The notes below the pieces were generated by a model. The model made no database searches. It saw nothing but the letters and a program-made list of their open reading frames with translations, and had not been told where the DNA came from. The translations under genes and the position numbers were made by a program. Shown in pieces: positions 48,465-56,678 of a stretch of 64,000 nt of DNA. The first letter of the stretch is position 1. Each line of letters opens with the position of its first letter. The DNA is taken from positions 310,001 to 374,000 of the forward strand of contig CAVSHP010000015.1 in assembly GCA_963727635.1 (NCBI GenBank), read 5' to 3'. This stretch comes from SZUA-36 sp963727635. GTDB lineage: Bacteria > Pseudomonadota > Gammaproteobacteria > Xanthomonadales > SZUA-36.

Positions 48465-48578
48465 AATCTGGGGTGGGTGGTTATTACCAGGACACGCCCA
48501 TGAACCCATCCCTGGGGGGCTCGATACTCGGCTTCCTGCCTCGTACGGTCCTGCGTAATAACTACCCGCCCCAGCTTC
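48465..48578 (+). repeat. Hairpin repeat element, copy 1
   Basis: Arms around CTGGGGTGGGTGGTTATTAC on the left and GTAATAACTACCCGCCCCAG on the right pair with two mismatches in the outer 20 bases. The interior runs GGACAC…TGAACCCATCC…GGGG…CTCGA…CCTGCCTCGTACGGTCC. This interior is shared with copy 2 while the arms are not. Confidence 0.85.
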
Positions 48579-48631
48579 AGCTGACCCCAGTGCCAACCCG
48601 TCAGAAACCATTGACCGATGATTTACCACGT

Positions 48632-48745
48632 AGCTGAGGGGGCGTAGTGACCTCTTTCAGGACCGTGCGAGACAGGAGTCGAGCCCGAATCCCCATGGAT
48701 GGGTTCACGATGTGTCCTGAAAGAGGTCACTACGCCCCCTCAGCT
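48632..48745 (-). repeat. Hairpin repeat element, copy 2 (32-bp perfect arms)
   Basis: Arms at 48632-48663 and 48714-48745 form a perfect 32-bp inverted repeat; the core of the arm is GCGTAGTGACCTCTTTCAGG. The 50-base loop, read on the minus strand, repeats the interior of copy 1: GGACAC, TGAACCCATCCATGGGG, GCTCGA, CTCCTG, CTCGCACGGTCC. The element is therefore inverted relative to copy 1. Arms of the two copies are unrelated in sequence but each is self-complementary. Confidence 0.92.
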
Positions 48746-48872
48746 TCCATGCAGATTAGGAATCAATGTCTAATTGTGATCGGCACAAGGCAGTCCCGAA
48801 TGGAGCCTTCATTTGAGCAAGGGGAGTTTAGATTAAGTGGGACAGTCGTGCATTCACTGCTATTATGAAAGC

Positions 48873-50183
48873 ATGTTACTGCCTGCAGAATTCATAGAAG
48901 CCAAGCGAGACGGCCAGGAATTAACAGCAGAGGCGATACGGGACTTTGTTGATGGTATCGCCGCGGGAAGGGTAAGTGATGCCCAGATAGGCGCATTTGC
49001 CATGGCTGTTTATTTCCGGCAAATGTCCATGGCGGAGCAGACGGCATTGACGCTGGCCATGCGCGACACTGGACACTGCCTGCACTGGTCAGACCTTGAC
49101 GGCCCGATTCTCGATAAACACTCCACCGGCGGTGTCGGTGATCTTGTCAGCCTTGTCATGGCGCCGATGCTCGCCGCTTGTGGGGCCTACATTCCGATGA
49201 TAACCGGCCGGGGTCTGGGGCACACGGGTGGCACGCTGGACAAGCTGGAAAGCATTCCGGGCTTTGACACGCATCCTTCGGAACACGTTTTCGATCAAAC
49301 GGTGCGTAAGGCAGGTCTGGCCATGACCGGTCAGGGCGCCGGACTGGCACCCGCCGACGGCCGGATCTATGCCGTCCGCGATGTCACTGCCACCGTGGAC
49401 TCAATACCACTGATTGTCGCATCAATCCTGTCCAAAAAACTGGCCGAGGGACTCGATGGTCTGGTTCTGGACATCAAAACAGGCAATGGCGCGTTCATGC
49501 GTGAGCGTAACCGGGCCAGGGACCTGGCGGCGAATCTGATTGAAGTTGCCGGCTTGGCCGGTGTGCCCTGCCGGGCCTTGATCACCGATATGAACCAACC
49601 CCTGGCGCATAACGCAGGCAACGCACTGGAAATAGCTGAAACCGTTGAATTTCTGAAGGGCGGTTATCGTCAACCCCGATTGGAAGATGTCATTATGTCC
49701 CTGGGTAGCGAAATGTTAGTGCTGGGTGGTTTGGCCCAAAACTCGAAAGTGGCGCGTTCGATGTTAAACAGGGTAATCGAAACAGGCATGGCCGCGGAGT
49801 GTTTTGCACGCATGGTGAGTATGCAGGGCGGCCCGACGGATTTTGTTGAACATCCGGCAAAATACCTCGCTTTGGCCCCCGTGGTAAGACCCCTCGAGGC
49901 ACGCTCTGATGGCGGTATTGAATACATGGACACAAGGGCCATCGGCATGAGTATCGTTACCCTGGGAGGCGGTCGCGCGAGGGCTGATGACAATATCGAT
50001 CACCGGGTGGGCCTGTCGGGTTTTTGCCTGGTCGGCGATACCGTCAAAAAAGGTGAACCACTGGTCACCATTCATGCGGCGGATGAAGCGGCGTGGCAAT
50101 CAGCTGCCGGGGCGCTTACGGAGGCGATCGTAATTGGCCGGGCAAAGGACGCATTGCCTGCTGTCTATGAACAATTTCCATAA
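48873..50183 (+). CDS. deoA: Thymidine phosphorylase
   Basis: Phosphorolysis of thymidine and deoxyuridine in pyrimidine salvage. The phosphate-binding glycine loop is DKHSTGGVGDLVSLVMAP, and SILSKKLAEGLDGLVLDIKTGNGAFM and LITDMNQPLAHNAGNALE are family signatures. 436 residues from ATG 48873 (MLLPAEFIEAKRDG); in-frame codons back to 48837 lie in the intergenic region. First gene of a deoA-deoD-cdd cluster. Confidence 0.96.
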   Translation: MLLPAEFIEAKRDGQELTAEAIRDFVDGIAAGRVSDAQIGAFAMAVYFRQMSMAEQTALTLAMRDTGHCLHWSDLDGPILDKHSTGGVGDLVSLVMAPMLAACGAYIPMITGRGLGHTGGTLDKLESIPGFDTHPSEHVFDQTVRKAGLAMTGQGAGLAPADGRIYAVRDVTATVDSIPLIVASILSKKLAEGLDGLVLDIKTGNGAFMRERNRARDLAANLIEVAGLAGVPCRALITDMNQPLAHNAGNALEIAETVEFLKGGYRQPRLEDVIMSLGSEMLVLGGLAQNSKVARSMLNRVIETGMAAECFARMVSMQGGPTDFVEHPAKYLALAPVVRPLEARSDGGIEYMDTRAIGMSIVTLGGGRARADDNIDHRVGLSGFCLVGDTVKKGEPLVTIHAADEAAWQSAAGALTEAIVIGRAKDALPAVYEQFP

Positions 50184-50234
50184 GCAAGCTCCGGATCCCC
50201 TGACACAGTCGCAGTATAAACAAGAAGGTAATAA

Positions 50235-50963
50235 TTGATGACTGGAACACCACACATTGGAGCATTGAAAGGGCAATTTGCTGAAACCGTACTGATGCCG
50301 GGTGATCCGTTGCGGGCGCAGGCACTGGCCGACAATCACCTCGATGATGTAAAGCTGGTTACCAGCGTACGCAATATGCTTGGCTTTACCGGCACGTTCA
50401 AAGGCAAACCGGTCTCGATCATGGGTTCGGGCATGGGTATGCCGTCGATCAGTATCTACGCCCATGAACTTTTCGATTACTACGACGTAAAACAGATCAT
50501 TCGCGTAGGCACCTGTGGCGGCTTGCTGGCTGACATGAAAGTTGGTGACCTGGTGATGGCGAGCGCAGCGAGCACCGATTCAGCGATGAACCGGCAACGC
50601 TTCGGCAACTGGGATTATTCAGCCAGTGCCGATTTTGACCTGCTGCGCCGGGTTTACAATAAGGCACAGCAAAGCGGACTGAAAATCAGGACTGGAAACG
50701 TGTTTTCTTCCGACTGGTTTTATCATCCGGATGAAAATTTTATTGAGAAAGTGCAGAAAATGGGCATTCTTGCCCTGGATATGGAATCCGCTGCATTGTA
50801 TGCACTCGCACATCAGCACGGCAGGCGTGCGTTGACTATACTTTCGGTGAGTGATGTCATCCCAACCGGCGAGCGGGCATCCCATGAAACACGGCAGAAC
50901 GCATTCGGAGCCGTCATTCAGGTCGTGCTTGAAGCGGTACTCGATAAAGGACCTGATGAGTGA
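50235..50963 (+). CDS. deoD: Purine-nucleoside phosphorylase, DeoD (hexameric) type
   Basis: Splits purine (deoxy)ribonucleosides with phosphate. Signature blocks are VLMPGDPLRAQALADN, MLGFTGTFKGKPVSIMGSGMGMPS, IRVGTCGGL, ALDMESAALYALA and the base-binding SVSDVIPTGE. 242 residues, usual for this type. Ribosome-binding site AAGGTAA. The stop overlaps the cdd start. Confidence 0.96.
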   Translation: MMTGTPHIGALKGQFAETVLMPGDPLRAQALADNHLDDVKLVTSVRNMLGFTGTFKGKPVSIMGSGMGMPSISIYAHELFDYYDVKQIIRVGTCGGLLADMKVGDLVMASAASTDSAMNRQRFGNWDYSASADFDLLRRVYNKAQQSGLKIRTGNVFSSDWFYHPDENFIEKVQKMGILALDMESAALYALAHQHGRRALTILSVSDVIPTGERASHETRQNAFGAVIQVVLEAVLDKGPDE

Positions 50964-51379
50964 GTGAAACAGAAAAAGCGATTGAGAAACTATATGCACG
51001 TGCACGTTCAGCCAGCGACAATGCCTATTCACCCTACAGCGGGGCAAGGGTGGGCGCGTGTGTCATGGATGAAAACGGTAATGTTTACTCCGGCTGCAAT
51101 GTTGAGAACTCCTCTTACGGTCTGACCCAGTGTGCGGAACGCAATGCGCTCGCCTCTGCTGTCGCGGCGGGCATGACACCGGGCGCCGCGCACACATTGT
51201 TAATTTATGCCACCGGTTTTGAAACGCTGGCACCCTGTGGCGCGTGCCGCCAGGTCATGAGCGAACTGCTCGCGGAAGATGCCCTGGTAATTTCCTGTCA
51301 CAGCGAAACCGATTACAGGAGCTGGCCTTTACGGGAGTTGCTGCCTCACCCATTTGTCTTGAGCCAAAGGAAATCTTAA
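50960..51379 (+). CDS. cdd: Cytidine deaminase
   Basis: Short tetrameric-type zinc deaminase (139 residues) converting cytidine and deoxycytidine to uridines. The first zinc motif is GLTQCAERNALASA with catalytic C-A-E, and the second APCGACRQVMSEL. The substrate-binding SPYSGARVGA and GCNVENSSYG are present. The GTG start overlaps the deoD stop by four bases, so translation is coupled. With DeoA and DeoD it completes a nucleoside-degradation unit. Confidence 0.96.
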   Translation: MSETEKAIEKLYARARSASDNAYSPYSGARVGACVMDENGNVYSGCNVENSSYGLTQCAERNALASAVAAGMTPGAAHTLLIYATGFETLAPCGACRQVMSELLAEDALVISCHSETDYRSWPLRELLPHPFVLSQRKS

Positions 51380-51381
51380 CA

Positions 51382-51993
51382 ATGAAAATATCTGGAAATT
51401 CACGTCGGAGTTTTCTCAAGACCGGCAGCAAGGCTCTCGGTGCCACGTGGCTCGCGGTCAATATGCCGCTGGTTGTTTCTGCTGCTGAGACCGCCGCGAA
51501 AAACCAACAGGCTGGAGCGGATTATAAAAACCTGTCAGCGCAAGAAGCGGTTGAACTCGGCGCCTGGGCCAATCAGATCATACCCCCTGACGAGACACCG
51601 GGGGCCAGCGAAATAGGCGTGGTCTACTTCATGGATGTGGCGCTTGGCAGTTTCATGAGTGATGCGGCCCCGACCCTCAGACAGGGGCTTGATGAGTTTC
51701 AGCAAAAGGTAAAATCTGCCTATCCGCAAAGCACGCGTTTCTCGGAATTATCGTTTGAACAGCAGACGGAGATGCTCAAATCAGTTGAAGACACACCGTT
51801 GTTTGGCATGTTGTATTTCATGACATTGTGTGGAATGTTCTGTTTACCCAGCTACGGCGGCAATCGTAAAAATGCGGGTTGGGAGCTGATTGGGTTTGAT
51901 CACCGCCATGTCTGGCAGCCACCCTTCGGCTATTACGACGCAGCCATCCATGGTGATGCTGCCGTCGCGGGAGGTGAACATGAGCACGCCTGA
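51382..51993 (+). CDS. Gluconate 2-dehydrogenase subunit 3-like protein with Tat signal
   Basis: Small subunit of a GMC-type periplasmic dehydrogenase. The N-terminus has a twin-arginine signal: NSRRSFLKTGSKALGATWLA, followed by AETAA. The mature domain contains IIPPDETPGASEIGVVYFMD and MLYFMTLCGMFCLPSYGGN, matching the subunit 3 family. 203 residues. It overlaps the GMC subunit gene by 14 bases. Because the large subunit has no signal, this protein probably carries it through the Tat pore as a folded pair (known for related dehydrogenases). Confidence 0.9.
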   Translation: MKISGNSRRSFLKTGSKALGATWLAVNMPLVVSAAETAAKNQQAGADYKNLSAQEAVELGAWANQIIPPDETPGASEIGVVYFMDVALGSFMSDAAPTLRQGLDEFQQKVKSAYPQSTRFSELSFEQQTEMLKSVEDTPLFGMLYFMTLCGMFCLPSYGGNRKNAGWELIGFDHRHVWQPPFGYYDAAIHGDAAVAGGEHEHA

Positions 51994-53659
51994 GGCTAAA
52001 CCAAAATACAACACCCGTGAAGAAGTGGATTTTGTCATTATCGGTTCGGGTGCAGCCGGTGGTGTGCTGGCCAGGGAATTGTCAACCAAAGGCTTCAGCG
52101 TGGTTGTCCTTGAACAGGGGAAATACCGCACCGCCGCCGATTTCAAACACGATGAACTGGATGTCATATTCAACAATGAATTGTTGAACCATCCCGGTTG
52201 GAATGATCCGCAAACATTCCGCAGGTTTGAAACGGAAACCGCCGTTAAGACCGCACAGGGTGATCTGCCGCCGGCTTTTTACGCAAGAGGCGTCGGTGGC
52301 AGCAGCGTGCATTTCTCCGCCAACTACTGGCGCTTTCACCAGAGTGACTTCATGGAACGGAGCCTGCTGGGTCCTATGGAGGGCACTGGTTTTGCAGACT
52401 GGCCAATACGCTATGAGGAACTGGAGCCCTATTACGCCAGGGTGGAATGGGAATGTGGTGTTTCAGGTGAGCCGGGCCCCTTCGAAGCGCCGCGTTCACG
52501 ACCCTACCCGGTGCCACCGATGCCGGTCAAATCATCCGGCGTGCTGTTTGAGAAGGGCGCCCGTGCCATGGGTTTGCATCCACAGCCTGCACCGTTGGCA
52601 ATTTTGTCCAAACCGCTCAACGGCCGGCCCGCCTGTGTTAATTGCGGGTTCTGTATGGGTTTCGGTTGTGAAGTCAATGCCAAATCATCATCATTGGCGT
52701 CAATGATTCCTTTGGCCGAGGCCACCGGGCGCTGCGAAATCCGCCCCCTGTCTACTGTTTTCCGCATCGAGACCAATGGTGCCGGGCGTGTCACAGAAGT
52801 GGTATACCTCGATTCGGCGGGCCGGGAACAAGCGCAAAAAGCCAAGGCTGTCATCCTCTCTGCGAATGGTGCTGAGACTCCGAGACTGTTGTTTCTGTCG
52901 GAATCGAGCCGCTCGCCCAATGGCCTCGCAAACTCATCGGGGATCGTCGGCAAATACCTGATGGGTAACGGACACTCCGTCACACAGGCCGCTTTTGAAC
53001 ACCCGCTAAATGAATACAAGAGCGTACAGGTGACACGCATCGTGCACGACTTTTATGAAAATGACCCGGCCCGGGGTTTCTACGGCGGAGGCGGTATGGA
53101 TGCGAGGCCATTCCTGGATTCCACGCCCATCCTGCACGCAATGACCGGTCTGCCGCCCGGTAAACCGAAATGGGGTGCCGAATTCAAGCAGATGCTACGG
53201 CATTATTTCACCCGCAAGATGTCAGTGCTCGGCAGCACCACGTCGGTACCACTGGCCAGCAACAACATAACGCTTGATCCGAACCTGAAAGACGACAAGG
53301 GCAGGGCCGCCATACGCATGACGTACATGGATCATGCAGACGATCTGGCCATGGCCACGTTTTTACAGGATCGCGCTGTCGAGATTCTCGGTGCAGCCGG
53401 CGCTGCGGAGATCTGGCGGGAACCGGTCGAGGGGGGAAACGTTCAGGCTCACCTGCTGGGCACCTGCCGCATGGGTGATGATCCCGCCACTTCGGTGGTG
53501 GACAAGTATCACCGTGCCCATGACGTGGCAAACCTGTTTATCTGCGACGGTTCCAGTTTTGTCAGTTCGGGCAGGGGACAGCCCACCATGACCATCCAGG
53601 CGTTGGCATTCAGGGCAGCAGAGCACATTGGCCGATTCGCACAAAATGGTGAAATTTAG
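51980..53659 (+). CDS. GMC-family FAD oxidoreductase (dehydrogenase large subunit)
   Basis: FAD-dependent dehydrogenase of sugars, sugar acids or alcohols. The FAD-binding motif VIIGSGAAGGVLARELS starts near residue 16; RGVGGSSVHFSANYW is the GMC signature region. PACVNCGFCMGFGCEVNAKSS (about residue 218) has four cysteines in a C-x2-C-x2-C-x4-C pattern, suggesting an iron-sulfur relay. The C-terminus has HLLGTCRMGDDP and GRGQPTMTIQALA. 559 residues; GGGAGGTGAAC precedes the ATG. No cytochrome c subunit follows, so the electron acceptor is unclear. Confidence 0.92.
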   Translation: MSTPEAKPKYNTREEVDFVIIGSGAAGGVLARELSTKGFSVVVLEQGKYRTAADFKHDELDVIFNNELLNHPGWNDPQTFRRFETETAVKTAQGDLPPAFYARGVGGSSVHFSANYWRFHQSDFMERSLLGPMEGTGFADWPIRYEELEPYYARVEWECGVSGEPGPFEAPRSRPYPVPPMPVKSSGVLFEKGARAMGLHPQPAPLAILSKPLNGRPACVNCGFCMGFGCEVNAKSSSLASMIPLAEATGRCEIRPLSTVFRIETNGAGRVTEVVYLDSAGREQAQKAKAVILSANGAETPRLLFLSESSRSPNGLANSSGIVGKYLMGNGHSVTQAAFEHPLNEYKSVQVTRIVHDFYENDPARGFYGGGGMDARPFLDSTPILHAMTGLPPGKPKWGAEFKQMLRHYFTRKMSVLGSTTSVPLASNNITLDPNLKDDKGRAAIRMTYMDHADDLAMATFLQDRAVEILGAAGAAEIWREPVEGGNVQAHLLGTCRMGDDPATSVVDKYHRAHDVANLFICDGSSFVSSGRGQPTMTIQALAFRAAEHIGRFAQNGEI

Positions 53660-53698
53660 TCTTAACAGATCCTGGATTCAATTGAGGAGAAAGATGAT

Positions 53699-54145
53699 AT
53701 GAAATTTATTCTGACAGCAATCGCAGCAACGACTTTTTTGTTAAGCCAGGCGGTAACGGCCGCTGAGCTCAAAGTCGAACATTATGCGGTGCCGGGAGAT
53801 ATGCAAATGCCGTTTTCCGAAGCGGTCCGTGTCGGCAACATGCTCTATCTTTCCGGTCAAATAGGTTTTGATTACACAAGCTCCAGCCTGGCTGAAGGCG
53901 GAATTGCCGCCGAAACCCGGCAAACCATGGAGAATATAAAAGCGGCACTCGAAAAACATGGATCATCTTTGGCGGAAGTCGTCAAATGCACGGTTTTCCT
54001 GGCGGACATCAAGGAATGGGCGGCCATGAACGAGGTTTATAAAACGTATTTCCCGACCAATCCACCGGCCCGCAGTGCATTAGGCAGTAGTGGCCTTGCG
54101 CTGGGAGCCAGAACCGAAATCGAATGTATGGCCACGGTTAAATAG
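53699..54145 (+). CDS. Secreted RidA/Rid-family protein
   Basis: Trimeric YjgF/YER057c/UK114-fold protein with a signal peptide (MKFILTAIAATTFLLSQAVTAAE), unusual because classic RidA is cytoplasmic. The family core is present: LYLSGQIG, the ENIKAALEKHGSSLAEVVKCTVFLADI block, the active arginine in NPPARSAL and TEIECMATV. 148 residues. Classic RidA deaminates reactive enamines; an exported version may act on products of the dehydrogenase just upstream (inference). A terminator follows. Confidence 0.88.
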   Translation: MKFILTAIAATTFLLSQAVTAAELKVEHYAVPGDMQMPFSEAVRVGNMLYLSGQIGFDYTSSSLAEGGIAAETRQTMENIKAALEKHGSSLAEVVKCTVFLADIKEWAAMNEVYKTYFPTNPPARSALGSSGLALGARTEIECMATVK

Positions 54146-54181
54146 TGCATGTCCAGCAATATATTTCCAGCAATATATTCA

Positions 54182-54207
54182 GGGGCGCCGGAAGCGCCCT
54201 TTTTTTG
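54182..54207 (+). terminator. Intrinsic terminator after the Rid-family gene
   Basis: A GGGCGC/GCGCCC stem with a CGGAA loop is followed by TTTTTTTT. It ends the transcript running from deoA or from the GMC genes. Confidence 0.9.
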
Positions 54208-54261
54208 TCTTTTGCCGGAGCCGGATTTCAGGTACCTTTAGAGACTAGATTGGAGATTAAA

Positions 54262-55380
54262 ATGAAATGCAGGTTTCTCCCGTCATTGTTGCTGTTTTTG
54301 ACAATGAGCACCCAGGTTTCCGCGCAGATGCAATCTGAGGCTTCAGTAAGCCGTTTTGCAGAACTCGCATTGCAATGCGTGCACCAGGAATATCCCAACA
54401 AAATTTCGCACGTTTTGACCAGCGATAAGGATGTTGCCCCACCAAGGGAACTGACACCGGTATTTTATGGTTGTTTCGACTGGCATTCATCGGTCCACGG
54501 CCACTGGCTACTTACACGTTTGTTGCGTTTATATCCGCAGGCGGAATTTGCCGGCCGTGCAGAGGCGGCCCTGGATGAAAGCTTCCAGGCCGAAAAAGTG
54601 GCGCAGGAGGTCGCCTACGTCACGCAACCACAAAACACGTCTTTTGAAAGGCCATATGGCGTGGCCTGGCTATTACAATTAACTGCAGAGTTACGCGAGT
54701 GGGATGATCCGAGGGCACGGCGCTGGCTGTCGGTCCTGGAACCGCTGGAGACTGCCCTGGTGGGTAACATGCAAACCTGGCTGGTAAAACTGGCTTATCC
54801 GATCCGGATTGGCGAGCATGCTCAAACGGCATTTGCTTTCGGCCTGTTTCTGGACTGGGCCCGTGTCAGCGGTCGTAACGATTTCGCCCAACTGGTAACG
54901 GATAAATCCAGAGAGTTTTATTTGAATGACCGCAATTGTCCATTGGCTTACGAGCCCGGTGGCCAGGATTTTCTCTCACCCTGCATTGCCGAGGCCGACC
55001 TGATGCGGCGCATCATGAACGCAGCGGATTATGCCAGCTGGCTTACGGGATTCATGCCCATGATACCCACGGATGGAAGCACAGACTGGTTGGCAATTGC
55101 CGTGGTGACCGATCCTACGGATGGCAAACTGGCACACCTCGATGGCTTGAACATCAGCCGTGCGTGGATGTTGGAGGGAATGGCATTTGGCTTGCCGGCA
55201 GCCGACCCGCGAAAAGCGTCAATACTCGGCAGTGCAGCCTTACACAGGAATTCTGGACTGGCTTCCGTGACGGGTGAACATTATGAAGGTGGTCACTGGC
55301 TGGGAAGTTTTGCCACCTATTTACAGACCGAGCGCGGTCTGGGGCAAAAGCAGGACGAGACCACTGATCCTGCCTTTTAG
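54262..55380 (+). CDS. DUF2891 family protein, exported
   Basis: A 372-residue protein with a signal peptide (CRFLPSLLLFLTMSTQVSAQ) and an alpha/alpha-barrel-like all-helical domain. Features: CFDWHSSVHGHWLLTRLLR, FERPYGVAWLLQL, EPGGQDFLSPCIAEADLMRR and HYEGGHWLGSFATYL. The family has no established function; the HSSVHGHW histidines and the acidic motifs are candidates for an active site. The start is ATG 54262 with GGAG seven bases upstream. It lies between terminator and promoter, so it is probably monocistronic. Confidence 0.88.
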   Translation: MKCRFLPSLLLFLTMSTQVSAQMQSEASVSRFAELALQCVHQEYPNKISHVLTSDKDVAPPRELTPVFYGCFDWHSSVHGHWLLTRLLRLYPQAEFAGRAEAALDESFQAEKVAQEVAYVTQPQNTSFERPYGVAWLLQLTAELREWDDPRARRWLSVLEPLETALVGNMQTWLVKLAYPIRIGEHAQTAFAFGLFLDWARVSGRNDFAQLVTDKSREFYLNDRNCPLAYEPGGQDFLSPCIAEADLMRRIMNAADYASWLTGFMPMIPTDGSTDWLAIAVVTDPTDGKLAHLDGLNISRAWMLEGMAFGLPAADPRKASILGSAALHRNSGLASVTGEHYEGGHWLGSFATYLQTERGLGQKQDETTDPAF

Positions 55381-55407
55381 GATTGGCGCTACGCTAGACA
55401 GGTTTAT

Positions 55408-55449
55408 TTGATTAAGATCATCATTAGCATCGTTTCAGTTCATTATCAT
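55408..55449 (+). promoter_or_regulatory. FNR/ANR-type site and class II promoter of the usp gene
   Basis: TTGATTAAGATCAT at 55408-55421 matches the FNR consensus TTGAT-N4-ATCAA in nine of ten defined positions. Its centre lies exactly 41.5 bases before the start point predicted from the TATCAT -10 hexamer at 55444-55449. This is class II activator geometry. It predicts activation of the usp gene when oxygen falls. Confidence 0.7.
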
Positions 55450-55474
55450 TGAGATGTTGTCGCTGGAGAACGAA

Positions 55475-55927
55475 ATGGCTACCTATCAGAAGATTCTAGT
55501 TGCAGTTGATCTTAGTAGTGAATCCAAACTGGTGTTACAAAGGGCCCAACTCATCGCAGGTCCGGGTGCAGATTTGCATGTGGTCTATGTGCAGGAGCCC
55601 ATGGATAACGTATACGTTGGTATTGTTCCGCAAAGCGCAGCTTTCAGTGGTCTCGGTGATCTCGAAGCACAGCTGGGCGAGGAACTGAAAGAGAAATTGA
55701 GCGCCCTGGGCGAAAAATTCGGCTTGCCTGCCGATCACCTGCATATTCTGCACGGTTCGCCGGCTCACGAAATCCACCGTTTTGCAAAAGAACACGGCAG
55801 CCAGTTGATCGTGATTGGCACGCATGGCCAGAGTGGGCTGCAGCTACTGCTGGGTTCGACTGCGAATTCGGTGTTGCATGGCGCCGCTTGTGACGTGCTG
55901 TCCGTCAGAATAGGTGCTACCCTTTAA
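55475..55927 (+). CDS. Universal stress protein (UspA family)
   Basis: Single Usp domain of 150 residues: QKILVAVDLSSES strand-loop, VVYVQEP, a central helix QLGEELKEKLSALGEKFG, and the nucleotide-binding-like loop GTHG…LLLGSTANSVLHGAACDVLSVR. The start is ATG 55475, with GGAG seven bases upstream. Role likely survival under stress or low oxygen, in line with the FNR-type site upstream. Confidence 0.94.
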   Translation: MATYQKILVAVDLSSESKLVLQRAQLIAGPGADLHVVYVQEPMDNVYVGIVPQSAAFSGLGDLEAQLGEELKEKLSALGEKFGLPADHLHILHGSPAHEIHRFAKEHGSQLIVIGTHGQSGLQLLLGSTANSVLHGAACDVLSVRIGATL

Positions 55928-56011
55928 ACCACCTGAAAAGCGACCTGTTTAGGGCGTTTTGGAAAAGCGGTTCCGGTCCGTACGGACATCGCGGGTAACC
56001 GTGGGGGTGTT

Positions 56012-56620
56012 ATGAGCTTCAAAACTACAATCTGGGTTGCCGTCTTCCTGGTGGTACTGATCTGGTCCGCCATTGAACCGTCCGACCGCTTGACCTGGTG
56101 GATGGAGGTCATCCCCGCCTTGCTCGGGTTTGTCATACTGTGGGGCACCCGCAATCGATTTCCCCTGACCCCGCTTGTCTATGTTCTGATATTGATCCAC
56201 GCAATCATCTTGATGGTTGGCGGGCACTACACGTATGCAGAGGTACCGCTCGGCGACTGGCTGAGTAACCTGACCGGTGGCGAGCGTAACAACTATGACA
56301 AGATCGGTCATCTCGCGCAGGGGTTTATCCCGGTCATGATTGCACGCGAGATCCTGATCCGTAACAAAGTCGTGGCGGTCAGGGGTTGGCTAACGTTCCT
56401 GTTGCTTAGCATTGTGCTCGCGGTGAGCGCATTCTATGAACTTATCGAGTGGTGGGCCGCATTGCTGAATGGAAAAGCCGCGGATGCGTTCCTGGGCACA
56501 CAGGGTTATGTATGGGATACGCAATCGGATATGTTTTGGGCGCTTTTTGGTGGGATACTTGCGCTGCTGACATTATCGAAATTGCATGACCGGCAGCTCA
56601 GGGCCCTGGCACTACACTAG
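56012..56620 (+). CDS. YjdF/DUF2238-type integral membrane protein
   Basis: A 202-residue protein with about six TM helices. The conserved soluble loop GGHYTYAEVPLGDWL and the motif YDKIGHLAQGFIPVMIAREIL, followed by FYELIEWWAALLNG and FLGTQGYVWDTQSDMFWALFGG, identify the family. Conserved His, Glu and Asp in the membrane suggest a catalytic or transport role; function is not established. It is convergent with dxs. Confidence 0.9.
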   Translation: MSFKTTIWVAVFLVVLIWSAIEPSDRLTWWMEVIPALLGFVILWGTRNRFPLTPLVYVLILIHAIILMVGGHYTYAEVPLGDWLSNLTGGERNNYDKIGHLAQGFIPVMIAREILIRNKVVAVRGWLTFLLLSIVLAVSAFYELIEWWAALLNGKAADAFLGTQGYVWDTQSDMFWALFGGILALLTLSKLHDRQLRALALH

Positions 56621-56678
56621 CTGACGCAGCACTCGCTTATCCTCGCAACACCAACAGGTTCAACCACACCCTGGTGGT

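Larger units (their letters stand above)
48358..48872. other. Intergenic region nrdJb to deoA with two hairpin repeats
   Basis: About 515 bases without a supportable gene. It holds the nrdJb terminator and two related inverted-repeat elements in opposite orientation (listed separately). The open frames here translate the repeats and look unlike proteins. The deoA promoter should be between 48746 and 48872. Confidence 0.6.

Noticed and set aside
48404..48868. Short ORFs in the nrdJb-deoA gap
   Set aside because: They translate the two inverted repeats; no family similarity, no start signals.
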